Made by a program: the position numbers and the translations under genes
Shown: positions 13,641 to 47,058 of the stretch, one piece after another
How positions within the stretch are numbered: the stretch's first letter is position 1
Layout of the letters: each line of letters opens with the position of its first letter
Notes under the pieces: generated by a model
What the model saw: only the letters and a program-made list of their open reading frames with translations
What the model was told of the DNA's origin: nothing
Database searches by the model: none
Assembly (NCBI GenBank): GCA_026874595.1
Contig: CM049311.1
Span: forward strand, 58,052,453-58,116,452
Direction: 5' to 3'
Origin: Sipunculus nudus
Taxonomy: Eukaryota > Annelida > Sipuncula > Golfingiida > Sipunculidae
Length of the DNA: 64,000 bases

Positions 13641-16077
13641 CACATAAAGTCTTAGTAATCTTTACCTGTGTGTTTATTAACTATTCTATTCAGAAGCTGC
13701 ATGGTTTATTATTTTTTTTTACTGTTATATCAAATTAATTTGTATAATTTTTTTCAAATTATGTTGTGAGGTTTGCTCCAAATAATAAATTTCTTCACCA
13801 GGAAAAGAGGTAACACAATCTGACTTTTTTAAAATAAAGATATATTATCCACAAATACTTTCAATTTATTTTAGAGTTGTGTTAAAAGTCTCTTGTATCA
13901 AATAGCTTTAATAACATTCAGGTTAAATCAGTGATCATATGTGATTTTGCCATATCAGTATGGTGAATTGAAATAAATTTATAAATAACTTAAATGATTT
14001 TTCTGTCAGCTTGGTGCAGTTAATCTTAAGTCTAAGCTCCAACACATATTAAAAAAGTCCATCCAATCACACCATTTTTTTGGAGTTTTGAATTATTTTT
14101 AAATTTTTACCTTAATAGTGTTACTCTTATATATTGTTTGTCTTTGTGACAAATGTCCGTATTCTATTTTTCAGTTAAATAATAATAAAAATATAAATAA
14201 TATTAATTATTTTATTATTAATGAAATTTCTTTAGAAACATTATTTCTGAAACATCTCAGCCCTTAAATTGTAACATGATCAGATAATGCTATTATGAAC
14301 TTAACTACATTTCCCTTTAAAGTTATTGTTGACAGGAGGAGGCTTTAGAATAAGAAAGGTTGTGATAAATTTTATTCCTTACACAAGAACTGACATGTTA
14401 TGCCAGGAGGTTTATGTAATAATCATTAATAAAGGCCACTCCGAGGTATCACCTAGAGGTGGTGACTATTATCGGCAGCTTGGGCGCTCATCTTGACAGG
14501 GTGGGGTAACCATCTATCACCCCCTGCTGCTTCACTATGACAGTTGATTTGTTTCACCAACTGTTCTGTGTTTCTCCCAGCAAACTGTGTGTTATTTGTG
14601 GCCAACCGACTGTCACTTACAACTTGACAGTACCACAAACCAAGCATATTTTCCTGACTTTACTTGTCATTTCATCCAGCTGCAAGACATATAAAGTTCG
14701 TGTAGGACTGCGCATGCTGTCAACATTGCCAAAGAAGTTAATTTGTTGAATATGTATGCATTAACTTTGCTTGTATTGATACATAATCAGATAGCATGTG
14801 GTCGTCTCAGCAGGGCCCTTTTGTGCCTCACATGGGACTGACAAGTCTGTGTCATTACAGAAAATTTATGTACATGTATTCTTCATGCAGCTAAAGCAAG
14901 GATGGACGGTTTTTATGGAAAAATGGCATATTAATCCTCATACTTTTCCCTAAAGAATAACAGTAAGGTGTTAGCCCAGCAGGCAGTTGATTGAGAATAG
15001 GCTCATAGTTTCTGGCAGTGTTTTGTATGCAGATGTCTTTCTAATAGACATGTAAATTGTAAGAAAGGAGACAGATATTGCCACATTGCCAGCTGTTTAA
15101 TTGGAAGTACCAAAGAAACTGGGGCTCTTGTTTCCTGCTTGTACGAGGGACATGCTGGTTTTTGCCTCATGTTTCCTCCGCAAAACTGTGTTGATTTGTT
15201 TGAGAACATACCCCTTTAAAGCCAGTTCACTTATTAAGATCAATGAACATGCCGTTGAAAACAGATAGTGGCTCTTTGAAAGCACTCAAGTTCCATTTGT
15301 CTTTCAAGTTTTATTTTTATATAAGGATGTTTATATTAATTACCAAAATCTTTTGCAAATTTCAAAGGACTGATTAAGTGAAAGGTTTGATGACTTCCAT
15401 CCTGGTTAAAAATATATTTATATTTAATAGCAGAATTGTTGCCAGATTTTTCAGGTTGTTACTGGTGGCGGACTTAAATTCTCCATCTTGTCTGAAGTTG
15501 TTATGACATTTTAATGAAACTGCTGTTGTAAAAGGATAATTAAAATGGGATATTTCATGATTTTGCTAATCAAGAACTTTAAATTCAGTACAATGCTATT
15601 CCATTAGTGACATTAACTTTGTACTTCACTGGCATAACCATTGGAAATATTCTGTGAATGAACTCACTGGCAGGACACATTGGGTAATAATATGTGTAGT
15701 TTATATCCAGTTGTTCTGCTCACTTAATTTACAAAGGTGTACCCCATGAATTTACTGTCCCTGTCACTGCTTGTTTTGAAAATTAAAATAATGGAGAAGT
15801 GTTAGACAAAAGTAATACAGTCATGGCAGTAAAAAAATTGAAATAATTATAATTATAATAATTATATAAGTATTATTTTCAGCCATTATAGGATTTTCTT
15901 TATGTTTGAAGAAAAATATATTAGAAATTTGTTTAATTGTGCATTTGCACAAATGAAGAAAAAAAACAAGAAAAAATGTTAGATGTGGAATTTTTTTTAA
16001 TATTATCAAAAAGACAACTGAGCATGTAGATACAATTATTTACATGTAAATATTATAATTGATAAATGATGATATAT

Positions 16078-16142
<65 letters not shown>

Positions 16143-16287
16143 TAGACAGTTCTATCAGGGAAAATTGAGAAGGGCTGATCCAGATTTCCAACCACTATTG
16201 ATGGCAAACACGTCCAGTGTTCCAGCCACTTCTACAGTAGAGGCAAGCTTCACAGGGAGACAGTTATGACCATCTTTATATGCACCC

Positions 16288-16321
<34 letters not shown>

Positions 16322-16589
16322 CTATATCACAGCAAATTGTACTGAGGTACAAAATAGTCAAAAATAGTCATTACTTTCCTGTACTGTCCTATTGAAAAGA
16401 AAGAAAATGTAAGACTGAATTTCATTATTAATCTATAACCTTGTTCTTTAAATTTTCAGCAAAAAAGGTTTGTTTTGCCATTATTCTTGAAAATGTTAAT
16501 TTTATAGAATGCTGTCCATTAATAGCTGGTGATAACAAGTGTCATATAACTTCATGGGGTTTAGATGACGATATCATAATGTTTTCATC
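13641..16589. other. Non-coding stretch
   Basis: No exon recognised. A short GC-richer patch sits at 14420-14640. (TA)n with a (CA)n end lies at about 16071-16143, and a second TA tract at 16296-16322. Confidence 0.6.
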
Positions 16590-17760
16590 ACTCAAGTAGA
16601 AGACATCAAATCTGGAGTGTGACATTAACGTATTCCTGGCCACCACAGTTGCATCAATTTGAGTCTAAATGGGCCATGCCGAGGTAAATTTTGCCTGCCG
16701 TAATTGATGAAAAATGTTTATAGGAGAAATAGGGCATATTGATGATGGGAGAATTAGAGGTAATTTTCGTTCAAAGCCTGGGAGAACAATGGCGGTCTTT
16801 GATGTTTGCTTCTCCCATTTGTTACAATAGCAAATGGAAGCTTGTCGCTTGATAGTGATTTATCATTTAGTTAAAGCCTTGCTTCTGTTGGCGCTCCGTT
16901 TTTCCTGCCGGAATACTGGCACAGGATTAGGTGTTGGTCATAAGACAGATATTTACCCAGTGTTCACAAGAACAAACAGAGCTATACATCAATTTGTGGA
17001 GGGCCCAACAGGAAGTGTGGAGCTCATCTCTCACGCACACTGACAAATTTGTAGGAATGCCACATACAATAGGATTGACTTTGAAGTTACCTGCTGTAGG
17101 TGCAAGGCCACTAATTTGACCTCTGTGGATCTGATCTGGAGCTTCCCAATTGCCTAAGAACAAAGGGTTATTGCTCTCTGTTTGTAATTTTCATGATGGT
17201 GATTTAACTTTATCAGGTTGGATCTGTGACATTTTGATAGAGTCGTATGTCTGTGGGCTAATAGTTAAATGGAGTCCCTCCATTCAGGAGCCATCGAGCC
17301 AGGACGATTTCAGGCGACGGGGCCGAAACAATCGCTCACAATTGGGGGGGCTGGCATGTTGATTGATCACTTCATTACGGCGCTTACCATGGCAGGTGAA
17401 AACCGAAGGATCCCCGGTTAGTCAGCAGACAAGCATTATGGGCTGCTAACCAAGTTTTATGCTACCATCAAGCACTGTGAGAATTGGGTCCTCAATTTTC
17501 TTCCTTCTTGCTCTGGCAGAAGCCAGTTCCCCTTAGACCCAGCTGCCTACAGGAGAACCCCAAATACCAGTAGCGGCACAAAGCAGCCTTAATGTGGGCG
17601 AGAAAAAGCTCGGGCATCCTCCCACCATGTCCTGTAACCCAGGTGAGGATTTGCCAGCATCCTGAACCCTGGAACCAGCACTGGGATATTGTTGTCTTAT
17701 TTTAAGCTATTTGGCTTCATCCGTTCACTTTACTTGGTCCTGCTGGTTCTAGAACCACCA
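16590..17760. promoter_or_regulatory. Large GC-richer island, candidate regulatory element(s)
   Basis: The longest compositional island upstream of the AHR exons (about 1.2 kb). Open frames of 60-80 codons occur on both strands, none like a protein I recognise and none with a convincing acceptor/donor pair. It may be a cluster of conserved non-coding elements. An unrecognised exon cannot be excluded. Confidence 0.3.
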
Positions 17761-20700
17761 AGTTGTATTATCTCTGCACTAAATGGCCAGCTTCCAGATC
17801 AAGCCAGTATGAATGGTTCATGTTCTTCAGTAAGTTTTCTTTAAGTGGTTCAGGCTATTCTTATGTGACATGCATTGGACACACCCTATGTAGTGTCCTT
17901 GATGTTTTTACATTTACTATATCTGACAAAAAAAATCTGACAAGTTCTGCTCTGTGACTATCATGATTGGGATGTGTTGTTTGAAAGTTTTTTCCCTCCT
18001 GGGTATCATCTGATGGTGTGGAACTATGGTGTGAAGAAATTAAATATTGAGCTGTAGTTTATGAAAGTCATATAGTAATACTTTAATTTGGAGCAGAGTT
18101 ACCCAGTTTCCAAAATGTAAATGAGAAACTTAATTTTCTCTTAACACAGCAGTATTTCAGAATTTTCCAATATTTACATGCTTGGGTTGAAACCAGAGCA
18201 AAATTTCAATGAACAAAATGTCACAAACTTGTCCAAGAATAAAAAAATGGACAAAATGTCTACAGGGTATATATTGGACAAATAATGTGTATAAAATTAA
18301 ATAATTCAAAAGTTTTGAGCATATCCATATCTATATATAAACAATAAAACCACAATTGCTTGATATTTTAATAATGAAAAAATAAAAAAAACAGGGTAGG
18401 TAACATCATTTGGCAACCTTTCCTTTTTGCAATTTTACCTATGGAGATTTTTTTCTGGATACCATTGAAGATAGGATAATGGGTTATTTTGCAGGAATTA
18501 GAGAAAGTTCAATGATTTTCTAATTTCAGAGAAAATTATATTAATATGTCCTTATATTTGGCTATATGGAATCCAGTGAAACATTCCTTTTTCAATATTA
18601 ACCTTGCTCTGTAAATGTATTTTTTTTAAATTTTACCATCAGGGAATCTGCATTGATCAATATATTCACCATCTGTTAAGTTATAAAAAATAAATAATCT
18701 TGAGATATGCAAGAATTATAATTTTGGTGTAGAAATAAGTTTTTTATAATAAATGTAAAATCTAAGACCTTGTATATTGCATTTTGTTTAATTTTTTTTC
18801 TCCTGTTTTAAGTATGATCAGTCAGTTATATCTCCAAGTTGTAAAAGTAATGTGAATATATTTGAAGTGTTCCTCTGGTTGAAAGAACAACCATATTAAA
18901 GGACAACAACTAACTGCTGACAATTACCCCACTCCTGGTCCCTTCCTACAGCAGAAATAATAGTCACTGCTCCAGTTGCTGAATAATAGATGTCACTGGC
19001 TAAAAGGAACCTCTTGCAGAAACCTGGCCAAAAGACAAATTTTCTGATCACCTACCTGCTTCTCTACCTCTTCTCTGGAAACACAACGATTTGTTCATTG
19101 GGGGGAAAAAATCAAGAGGGTACTTATCCAAGAACCAGTTTGTCAAGCCAAGTAATATTGTCATGAGGACTTACAACGATTTGTCAAAAGAACAGTTATT
19201 CACAGTCCTCTGATCTTAGGACTCTGTATATGAAGGAAACTTGGGTCCTGAAGACATTGGTTCAAGGACAGTACCATATGTCAAGATAACAATATACCAG
19301 ACTTATATATTTATAAATACTATTTGTCAAATGACAGTTGTCAGTTTTGGTCCAATGTCTATAAGCTCCAGTGTCCATAGCTCATCGGAGAAATAATCAA
19401 GAAGATTCTGAACGATGATAGGGAATGTTTGTCAATTTGCCCAAGTTATTTTTGCCTTTGACCATTAGTTAAAAGAAAATTTTTTAATAAGGCTTCAGTA
19501 TTAGAAATATCTGATTATTAGAAAATTGTCCATTGTACACTGGTTCAAGAGACCTCTTTTCCTGAAGATAGTTTTTCAGAGGGCATTGTTCTGAAGATAG
19601 TTTTTCAGAGGGCATTGTTCTGAGGACTTACATCAATGGTGTAGCTTCATCAATCCAGACACTCTGTTTTAGTGGAAATGATCAGGAGACCATGTGTCTG
19701 GCTCAGACCAGTTGTAGGGGTAATAGAGAAATTTGCCCTTGAAGGCCACTGGTCCTATAGAAAAATGAGGACACTGATCTTAAAGCAGAGTTGGCCTGAA
19801 GAATGTTTAGTATAAGCACAGATGGTGCCTGTTAAATATATTATTCACATTTATTTAATTAGCTGACTTGAATGAGTGGATTAGTTAAAATTCCAATTTT
19901 TAATGACAAGGGTTTAAGAATGTGTAGAAAATACATAGGGCACCAAAAGCTTGAACATTCAAGAGGTCAGAAAAGCAGACCTTTTGAAACCTCTGTTAAA
20001 TGTAAAAAGCATATAATAATATTTTGACAACGCTAATGAAGCTTTGTCTTCTTGACCAAGAAACATTGTAATCATAAGTCTTCTAAAAGTTGAATGCATC
20101 TAAGTAATGATATCGATGATAAAAGGTTCTAAATAGTCAAATTTATCGCTGCATTATGTGGAGACTGTTTGAATTACATTCATTAATTGTAATTTTCAAA
20201 TGTTTGTTGAAGGATAAAATTTTCACTTAATACATTTATTATAATATTTAATTTATATTTGAACTCTTGAAAAATATTGAATCAGATTTGAAACAGTCAT
20301 TGTGTAAGCACAGTAGCAAAGTTACTTCAGGTTTTGCTCAAACTTGTAGTTGGCACTAGTTGTAGCAATGATGGTCCCCAGGGAGAGATTGTCAGTCTTG
20401 GTTGATTCAACTGGGATAACAAGCCCCGGGTTGTCTAGGGTGCTACAATACCAGGAATAATTTATTCATTTACTCTTGCTTCATGTTCACCATTGTCAGC
20501 AGTGCCATGCAGTGCGTTGTTGACCTGTACTGCACCCACTCTGTGCTGTGTTAGGTGTGAGTGAACTAATGTTAATTAAGCCATTTCACCATAACTGATT
20601 GTAACAAATGTGTATTTTCATTCTTTGTACTTATTAACACTCTCATGCTCTAGATACACATTGTCCCAATAGATGCAGTTTACATACTTACATCAGGAAA

Positions 20701-23700
20701 GTTCATCCTTGTTAACTATGAATGAGTGCATGATTTACAACTGCTTTACATTGTCACTTGAATTATAAATGTTTCACTGAAACAGTTCTTTACGAGTCGA
20801 TTATTTTATTATGTAAACATAATTTTCTTAATGTTATAATCCAAAATCAATGAAGTGAAGGCTTACTCAAGGTGTATATACATCAATATTGCTGATAATG
20901 TGGCTATTATGATTAAAGAACCTTTAGTACATTGTCAGTATGTAAAATTTAAGAATCAGATATATCTTTTAATTAATGTTCATTCATTACCTTTTAGAAC
21001 TCTGGTTGAATGGATATATTAATGTCTATGGTAGAACTGTGGAGATGTGTGGTTTTTTATGGTGTAACAGGTGTAATAGGATACATGTTCTTGCTGTTGG
21101 CAGCAGTAAGTAGTCGAACATGAATATCTTAAAATAGGTAAGACTTACTGGTGAACTTGAACTGCTTTTTACAAAACATTATGCATTTTAATACCAGTGC
21201 TATGTGATGGATAAACCATGGAAAATATATTTGGCATGAAAGCAAATAGTGACACCTCAAAGCTAAGTTTAATTTTCATCATTCGCTATCATACACTACA
21301 TAATATACTGTTATCACTGCTATTATCTACAACATAATGTATATTTATCCATGTGTGGTGTAATGGATGAACAATGGAAAATATTTTTACACTACATAAT
21401 TGACTGTTACTTCTACTGTTATCTACTACATGATGTATTTTCATCCATGTGTGATGTAATGGAAGAATCTTTTGAAGTACATTTGATACTTAAGCAAATA
21501 GTGAAACATCAGACCCCAGCATTGTATTAATTTGCTAATCAACTACATTGTATAGTTTTCAGAAGATGATATAAACAGAGTTAATCTTGTATTCTGATTC
21601 AAGCAACTAAACAAGAAACTCAGTATTCCTACAAGAATGTCATGTGAATATAGGGTTAAAGAAGACAATGTTCTACATTTTAACCTCAGTCAACTTTTCT
21701 CTGTTTGTTGAAAGGGAATGAGTTAATATTATTTAAATAATGTAGTTTAAACTGTTCATTATATAACATTAAGAGACAAAGCTTTAAGATTGTGACAAGG
21801 AGTGGATCATTGTGGATCACAGTTAAACATTTTTTTATTCTTTGGTTCAGTACACCAGTTTCAAGAGGACCTTTGATTCAGTTTTAAAAAATGAGATCTC
21901 TTGGAAAAAACATCTTTCAGATTATGATTAATAAAGTGTCAATTTTAATTCCTCCTCCCCCTCCCCCCCCCCCCCAAAAAAAAAAAATCTGCTCCTATAA
22001 ATTGACCTCAAAAGTCCCAACAGCTTGAAGATAAGAAAAGTGAAGTATTTTTTATGGTATTGATCAAAGCCGAGTAAGCCCTTAGAGTTCAGCAATCAGT
22101 TCAGATGCAGTACTGAGTGCAGGTGAAACTGCTGGTTTGTGATGTAACCAGCACTGCAGCTGGATACCTAATTGTCTCCAGGCGGTTGTCATGGTGCAAC
22201 CAAATAAACACAATCAGTACGGACTCCACATTTGCCCAACCAGTCTGTGCTCGGTTAGGGAATCACTTCAGAGGCAGTTTTTTTTCCTTCTGGCTTTTAG
22301 AATGTTCCATTTCTTAGCAGACTTGGGTCAGTGATCCAGTGCAGTCATACATTGAGATATGTCTGTATATCTGCTATCAATAAGTTAATAGGGAATAAAA
22401 ATGTATTTTCTTAGCTTATCAGAGTATAACTCTTTATTAATAAGTTGTATAATAAATATGATGAAATTATTAGATTTACTAACAGTTAATTACCACTGTC
22501 TATGACTGCTTGACCTGAATCAGCTTTTGAGCTGGGTGACATAAAATTTCCACACAAGGCTCCCAAGTTTTATTTTCCTTATTAATTACTTGATTTATGA
22601 ATCCTAAGAATTGTTTTTGTTTGTCCTGTGTTGACCATATGTTCTATATAATTGATTCTCAACAATTAAACTACATTAAATGAAACAGACCAGTGATGCC
22701 AACTCAGCTTTAAACAGAATGTTACCAAAAATAGGTGGTAACTCAGAGCTGCTTAATGCCTGGAGCTTATTGAACTCTGACCTCAGATGAACCCTGACCT
22801 CAGGTAAACTCTGTCTCTGCAGGATCCTTGAGCTGAAGTGGCTTTTACATATTTGATCAGTGTTAAGGACACTTGACTACTCAACAGTGTATTGTTAGTT
22901 TAAGGAGACCATTGAGTATTTGGGGACTGTCAATAGACCAGTAAATAATCAGCTTACTAAACAAAGAGCAGGTTTAGTAATTTGTTTAACCACCTATACC
23001 ACTTGTAGATAGATTGATAGATAGTTTTATTCATACAATCAGCATTTACATAAGCAAATATTATAACATATTTTACATATATCCAGACATGCACCTAGGA
23101 TAGTACTGAAACATTTAAAAGAATCTTATTTCTATAGTGTTCCATATAGCTGCCAAGATGAGGTGCAAAGGGCAGATTCAAATTATAATAATAAATAATC
23201 CATAAATGTAGACCATACAATATTACCCTTGACTAGATAGGTACCTAAAAAATGCATGGATATCTGAAGACATATCAAAACGGTTGTCATATATAATATG
23301 ATAAGCAAAAGTATAATTAATTTATAAAATTAATAGACATAAATATTGACTAGTTGTTAATGACAAGAAAAAATCATCACCATTTGTAATACAAAATCTC
23401 CAATATGACAGTTTGACTAGTAATCACACTGACTAAGATTATACTAGTTTAAGCTAGTTAAAGATAATAATATATTAAAAGGCATTGAGTAAATACTTAG
23501 AAATACATTTAGATGTACATGAGTATATGAATTAAAAATAAATACTTAAACTAGTTATTTACTGACCAGAACAAAAGTTTCAGTAACATTAATTAGGCTT
23601 CTGACTGGAATACTATTGACAATTAGTTCTGCAAAGATTCTGTTCAATGTTTTTATAGGTACCCAGTAGACTAATACTTACCAATTAAATTTCTTCTAAA

Positions 23701-23999
23701 TATTCACAACATATTTACTTTGAACCCTTTAGACATTACAATAGTAATAAATTAAAAATCAAACCCATTCTGTTTTTATAATATTTAAAAAATATGTATA
23801 AAAAAGAGGTGACCATGTTTCATTCCCTCTTCCATTCCCCCCTGGTTTATAGTAACCAGAGTGTGTGTTTCCTTCTTTGATGAACCTTATCTTAATAAAT
23901 TCATCAAATTAATTAAGTCTGAGACTTATAACTCCTTTATTTCATGTACACTTGATTGGTCATTGTAAGTACTGTGTCAGATGTTACATAGGCTTTTAT
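17761..23999. other. Non-coding stretch with small duplications
   Basis: No exon recognised. Contents: a 29-bp perfect tandem duplication at 19562-19622; a 96-bp imperfect duplication at 21294-21470 (CACTACATAAT starts at 21294 and 21390); a C-run then A-run at about 21960-21987; and GATAGATAG followed by TTTATTCATA near 23008-23035, a pattern often seen at the tail of a non-LTR element. Slightly GC-richer patches occur at 18890-19300, 20340-20620 and 22040-22330. Confidence 0.55.
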
Positions 24000-24470
24000 T
24001 GATATATTGTCATAGTTATCAGGTTTTATGTTAAAACATTCTCTTGGTTAATTTTTTGTTAACATAGTGTCATGGTTTATTATTTTACAGAAATTTTGTT
24101 GATATACTGTCATAGTTTATTATTTTTGTGGAGTTATTGTCATGGCTTATTATTGTACATAGTTTTTCATTAACATTTTATCATGTTCTGTTCTTTCAGG
24201 GCTTATTACATAGTTTTATTGTTTATTATACAGAGGTTTTTTTATATATTGTTATTGTTTATTTCAAATACAGGTTTTTTGTAGACATATTATCATGGTT
24301 TTTTTATTATTAAACAAACTTATTAGTTGACATATACCAGTCATGATTTATTATTATTACATTTTTTTATCACCGACATCATGTGATGGTTTATTATTAT
24401 ACAGAGTTTTGTTTGCTGACATTTGGTCAAGGTTTTTTATTATGCAGGGTGTTTTTACCTATTGTTTTCA
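24000..24470 (+). repeat. Degenerate about 45-bp tandem repeat abutting an AHR exon
   Basis: Repeated phrases of the form 'TTGACATA-TGTCATGGTTTATTATTATACAG' recur roughly every 40-60 bp with heavy divergence. Many units end in TTATTATACAG or similar, so they mimic 3' splice acceptors. The array stops a few bases before the real acceptor at 24471-24476. Confidence 0.7.
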
Positions 24471-24476
24471 TTACAG

Positions 24477-43674
<19,198 letters not shown>

Positions 43675-44783
43675 GCCTATATGTTCAATTATGCACCAGT
43701 CAAATCCACAGATGTAGGGATTAAGGTGAAAACTGACATACAGAGAGACAGCCTGGCAGGTTCCATTCACCAACATAGCTTGTCCAGGCTGGCACATGCA
43801 AGCTGCACCTAAGGCACGCCGCGATTACCTGACGTGGGGAGACGATACAACACAGGAAAAATTGGATCTCATATCTGACTTCAAGGGTACTGTTGGTGCC
43901 AAATCCTAGCTACGCAGTCTGCTTTTATGCTGTCCCATCTGTGGAGCTGCCATTTTTATATTAAAAATGACTTTTTTCTCCTCTACATATGAATGACAAA
44001 ACTGACATGAATGTTGTGTGAATACTATTTAAGATTTTATTGTTCAAGTTTGAGATATCAATTTGATACCAGGGAAATACAGGAGATTCCAAATCATTAA
44101 TAGAGTCATGTATATAGCCAATTGATAATGTCAAATTTAAGTCTTGTTTATCTTTAAACACACAACAAATATCTGTCAATAGGAGAACAGAGTATGATGA
44201 CCTACCCACTGCCCTGGCATGCTAATATTATAGAATTATTGATGCATGTGAATATACCAAAAAAAGTCACATTCCTTGTCCATAGCACCATAGAACTTTC
44301 ACTTAAGGGGCACACAGCTCAGCAGCGAGCTCACTATTTCCTCTATTCTTGATCACAGTGGGAACAAGTGTACTTTTCAGTATATGTATTATAGTATTCA
44401 AGATGACAACCTTTATGCTGATGCATGGAAACTACAGCTAGAAGTCCCTCACTTTGTTTCACATTAAGTCAGCGGCAAACCGTAGGAAGTAACAATGCTA
44501 AGCAGTGCATGTCAAATTAGAGGTTATAGTTAGCTAGCACATGTGTAAAATGACCATGATAAAAACAACAGTGATGTGTCATTTAACTGTAAAGTGGTGG
44601 TTATATTTTTTTTTGTGGGATCTACCACAGATCCACAAACTTCTGCAAATAATGGTAAATTTAATCCATAGAACGTGTTGGAAATGGCTCATATAAGTTA
44701 ATGGTCTCATTTCACTGAGGAACTGTGGTTATTTTAAAATCAGGTTTAAAAAGAGATGGTGGTGTTATTATCACACCCTGGAA

Positions 44784-45290
44784 AGACTTAATCTTGTAAT
44801 GTTACCATGCCATGGAAGGACTGTGGTAATGTAACCATGCCATGGAAGGACTGTTGTAATGTTACCATGCCATCAAAGGACTATGGTAATGTTTACATGC
44901 CATGGAATGTCTTTGGTAATGTTTACATGCCATGAAGGACTGTGGTAATGTTACCATGCCATGGAAGACTATGGTGATGTTACCACATTATGGAAGGACT
45001 GTGGAAATGCTTACACACCATGGAAGGACTATGGTAATGTTTACATGCCATGAAGGACTATGGTAATGTTACCATGCCATGGAAGGTCTGTGGTAATATT
45101 ACCAAACCATGGAAGGACTGTGGTAATGTTACCAGGCCAAGGAAGGTCTGTGGTAATACATGTTACCATGCCATGGAAGGTCTGTGGTAATATTACCAAA
45201 CCATGGAAGGACTGTGGTAATGTTACCAGGCCAAGGAAGGTCTGTGGTAATACATGTTACCATGCCATGGAAGGACTATGGTGATGTTAC
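44784..45290 (+). repeat. 30-bp minisatellite with palindromic units
   Basis: Unit of 29-31 bp containing CCATGGAAGGACTGTGGTAA and TGTTACCATG. There are about 16 copies. From 45071 a 94-96-bp higher-order block is itself duplicated (GGTAATATTACCAAACC recurs). Each unit holds CCATGG and the near-palindrome GGTAATGTTACC, so the transcript could fold on itself. The open frame at 45060-45284 is a product of the repeat. Confidence 0.93.
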
Positions 45291-45580
45291 ATTGAGAGGC
45301 TGAGGGGCTGTGTCAGTGTAACCATGACAGTGTTATTTTATAGCACTATTACTCAAAGGGACTCAGCCAGTAGAAATTTTTACAGGATTTAATATCAGTA
45401 ATGTATCTGAGCCCCTCATAATATTTGTACTTAGCTCCCTAGTCCATGTTAAAATTAAACTAAAGCTGAATAGAGAAATTCAGATTTCCTGCTGCAGGTG
45501 TTTTGGCACTTGTCCCAGATGGCGCTAAGCGTAAGGAGGCAGCATGAAATTGAGGAGTCTAGTCAGGAGCCTTCACCTTG

Positions 45581-45583
<3 letters not shown>

Positions 45584-45642
<59 letters not shown>

Positions 45643-45662
45643 TTATATATATATATATATAT
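45584..45662. repeat. (TA)n microsatellite
   Basis: TA tract with one TTATTTTATA interruption, followed by GAGAGAGAG and GTGTGTGTG. Confidence 0.95.
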
Positions 45663-46277
45663 TTAATAGAAAGAGAGAGAGTGTGTGTGGGCATGCATGA
45701 GTGTGATTTTAAATAATCAGAACATTCCATCAATTACTGTTTAACTTATTCCTTAAATTATATATGTCATAATTTGTAACAGGATCATAAAACACCTGGT
45801 GCATATATATATATATACTTAGAGAGAAGCATTTGGAAGGATTGGGTTTTTCCTGGAGAAACTATAGAGTTCTCATCCAGACCCTTAAAACTTCAATCAA
45901 ATTTAATAGGAAATACTTGCAGTGGTAAAAATTATTTGAAATGGAGAAGTACAATATTGTTTATTATGCTTGTTTTTTCTTTTTTCCTATTTATGTTAAA
46001 TGTTTTTGTTAGTTTTACATTGTTGTACCACAGTTGATATCATTTCACACTTCTTGATGAGATAGGTTGTTTCTGTATATTATACCCTGATACTTATTCT
46101 CCGGCAATTTAGTGCTGACTTTTTATACACACTATTGTTTCATTGCAACAGTAAGGAACATGTTTAACTCAACCTCTTCCCAGTGATCATATTATGATAA
46201 AGAAGACATTCTGGTTAATAATGAGACTTGAAAAATGCTCCACCAAAAATATTGTGTATTTTATAGTACATTTATGT

Positions 46278-46283
46278 AATAAA
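46278..46283 (+). terminator. Candidate AHR polyadenylation signal
   Basis: AATAAA about 2.6 kb past the AHR stop. It competes with the signal at 47053. Confidence 0.3.
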
Positions 46284-47052
46284 AACCAGTCGTCATAAAG
46301 CTGTATTAGTAGATATATTTTAGTTAAGATACCCCAGTGTTTGTTTAAGCAGGATACCAGTACACAATAATCCGGCTCAATAACTGACCAATTGCAAGCC
46401 TTGTCAAGATTTTCAAAGCTATGTCTTTGTTTTCCTTTTTATGCAGAAACTGCAGACTTGGCAGGCATATGTAACTTCATTATCAGCTTAAATCATTTTA
46501 TCAACAACTGCTGTTAAACAGGTGTTTTGATTTCTTAGAAGAAAGCAAATAATCTTTTGAAAATTAATTAATATTGCCAGAATCATTTGAGATGTTCTAC
46601 ACGACCAATTCGCTGATAAATACATTAATGACCAATGTTTATGGCTTTAGAAAGCATTATTTCTGAGAAATCCATATGGTTTTATAAATCCTTGTCCAAA
46701 GTGTCTGCTTATTGATGCTTAAGTTTGTATAGCAAAGATTATTAAGTGTATTTATCATAAACATATAAAGTGCCAAAAACTTTTCTGTCTCACCTTGGCT
46801 TAATGAATGTTTTAAGATGAATCTCTCACAATGTCATGTGCATGGTCTCACATATAGTGCACCTGAACCCTGGAAGGGTTGTTTCTAGTTTTAATTTATT
46901 TGTAATGTTATTAATGTTGGAGGCAAGGTGACATAATGTGTCTGTTCTGACAGAGCCAGGATCTTGCCACAGCTTAACAAATCTTACCTCTGGTGCATAT
47001 TGCAAAATATGTGTGTAAATATATGTATTTATTGATTTTTAGTGGTCATGTG

Positions 47053-47058
47053 AATAAA
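47053..47058 (+). terminator. Candidate AHR polyadenylation signal
   Basis: AATAAA about 3.4 kb past the AHR stop. It is the last plus-strand signal before the repeat cluster. Confidence 0.35.
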
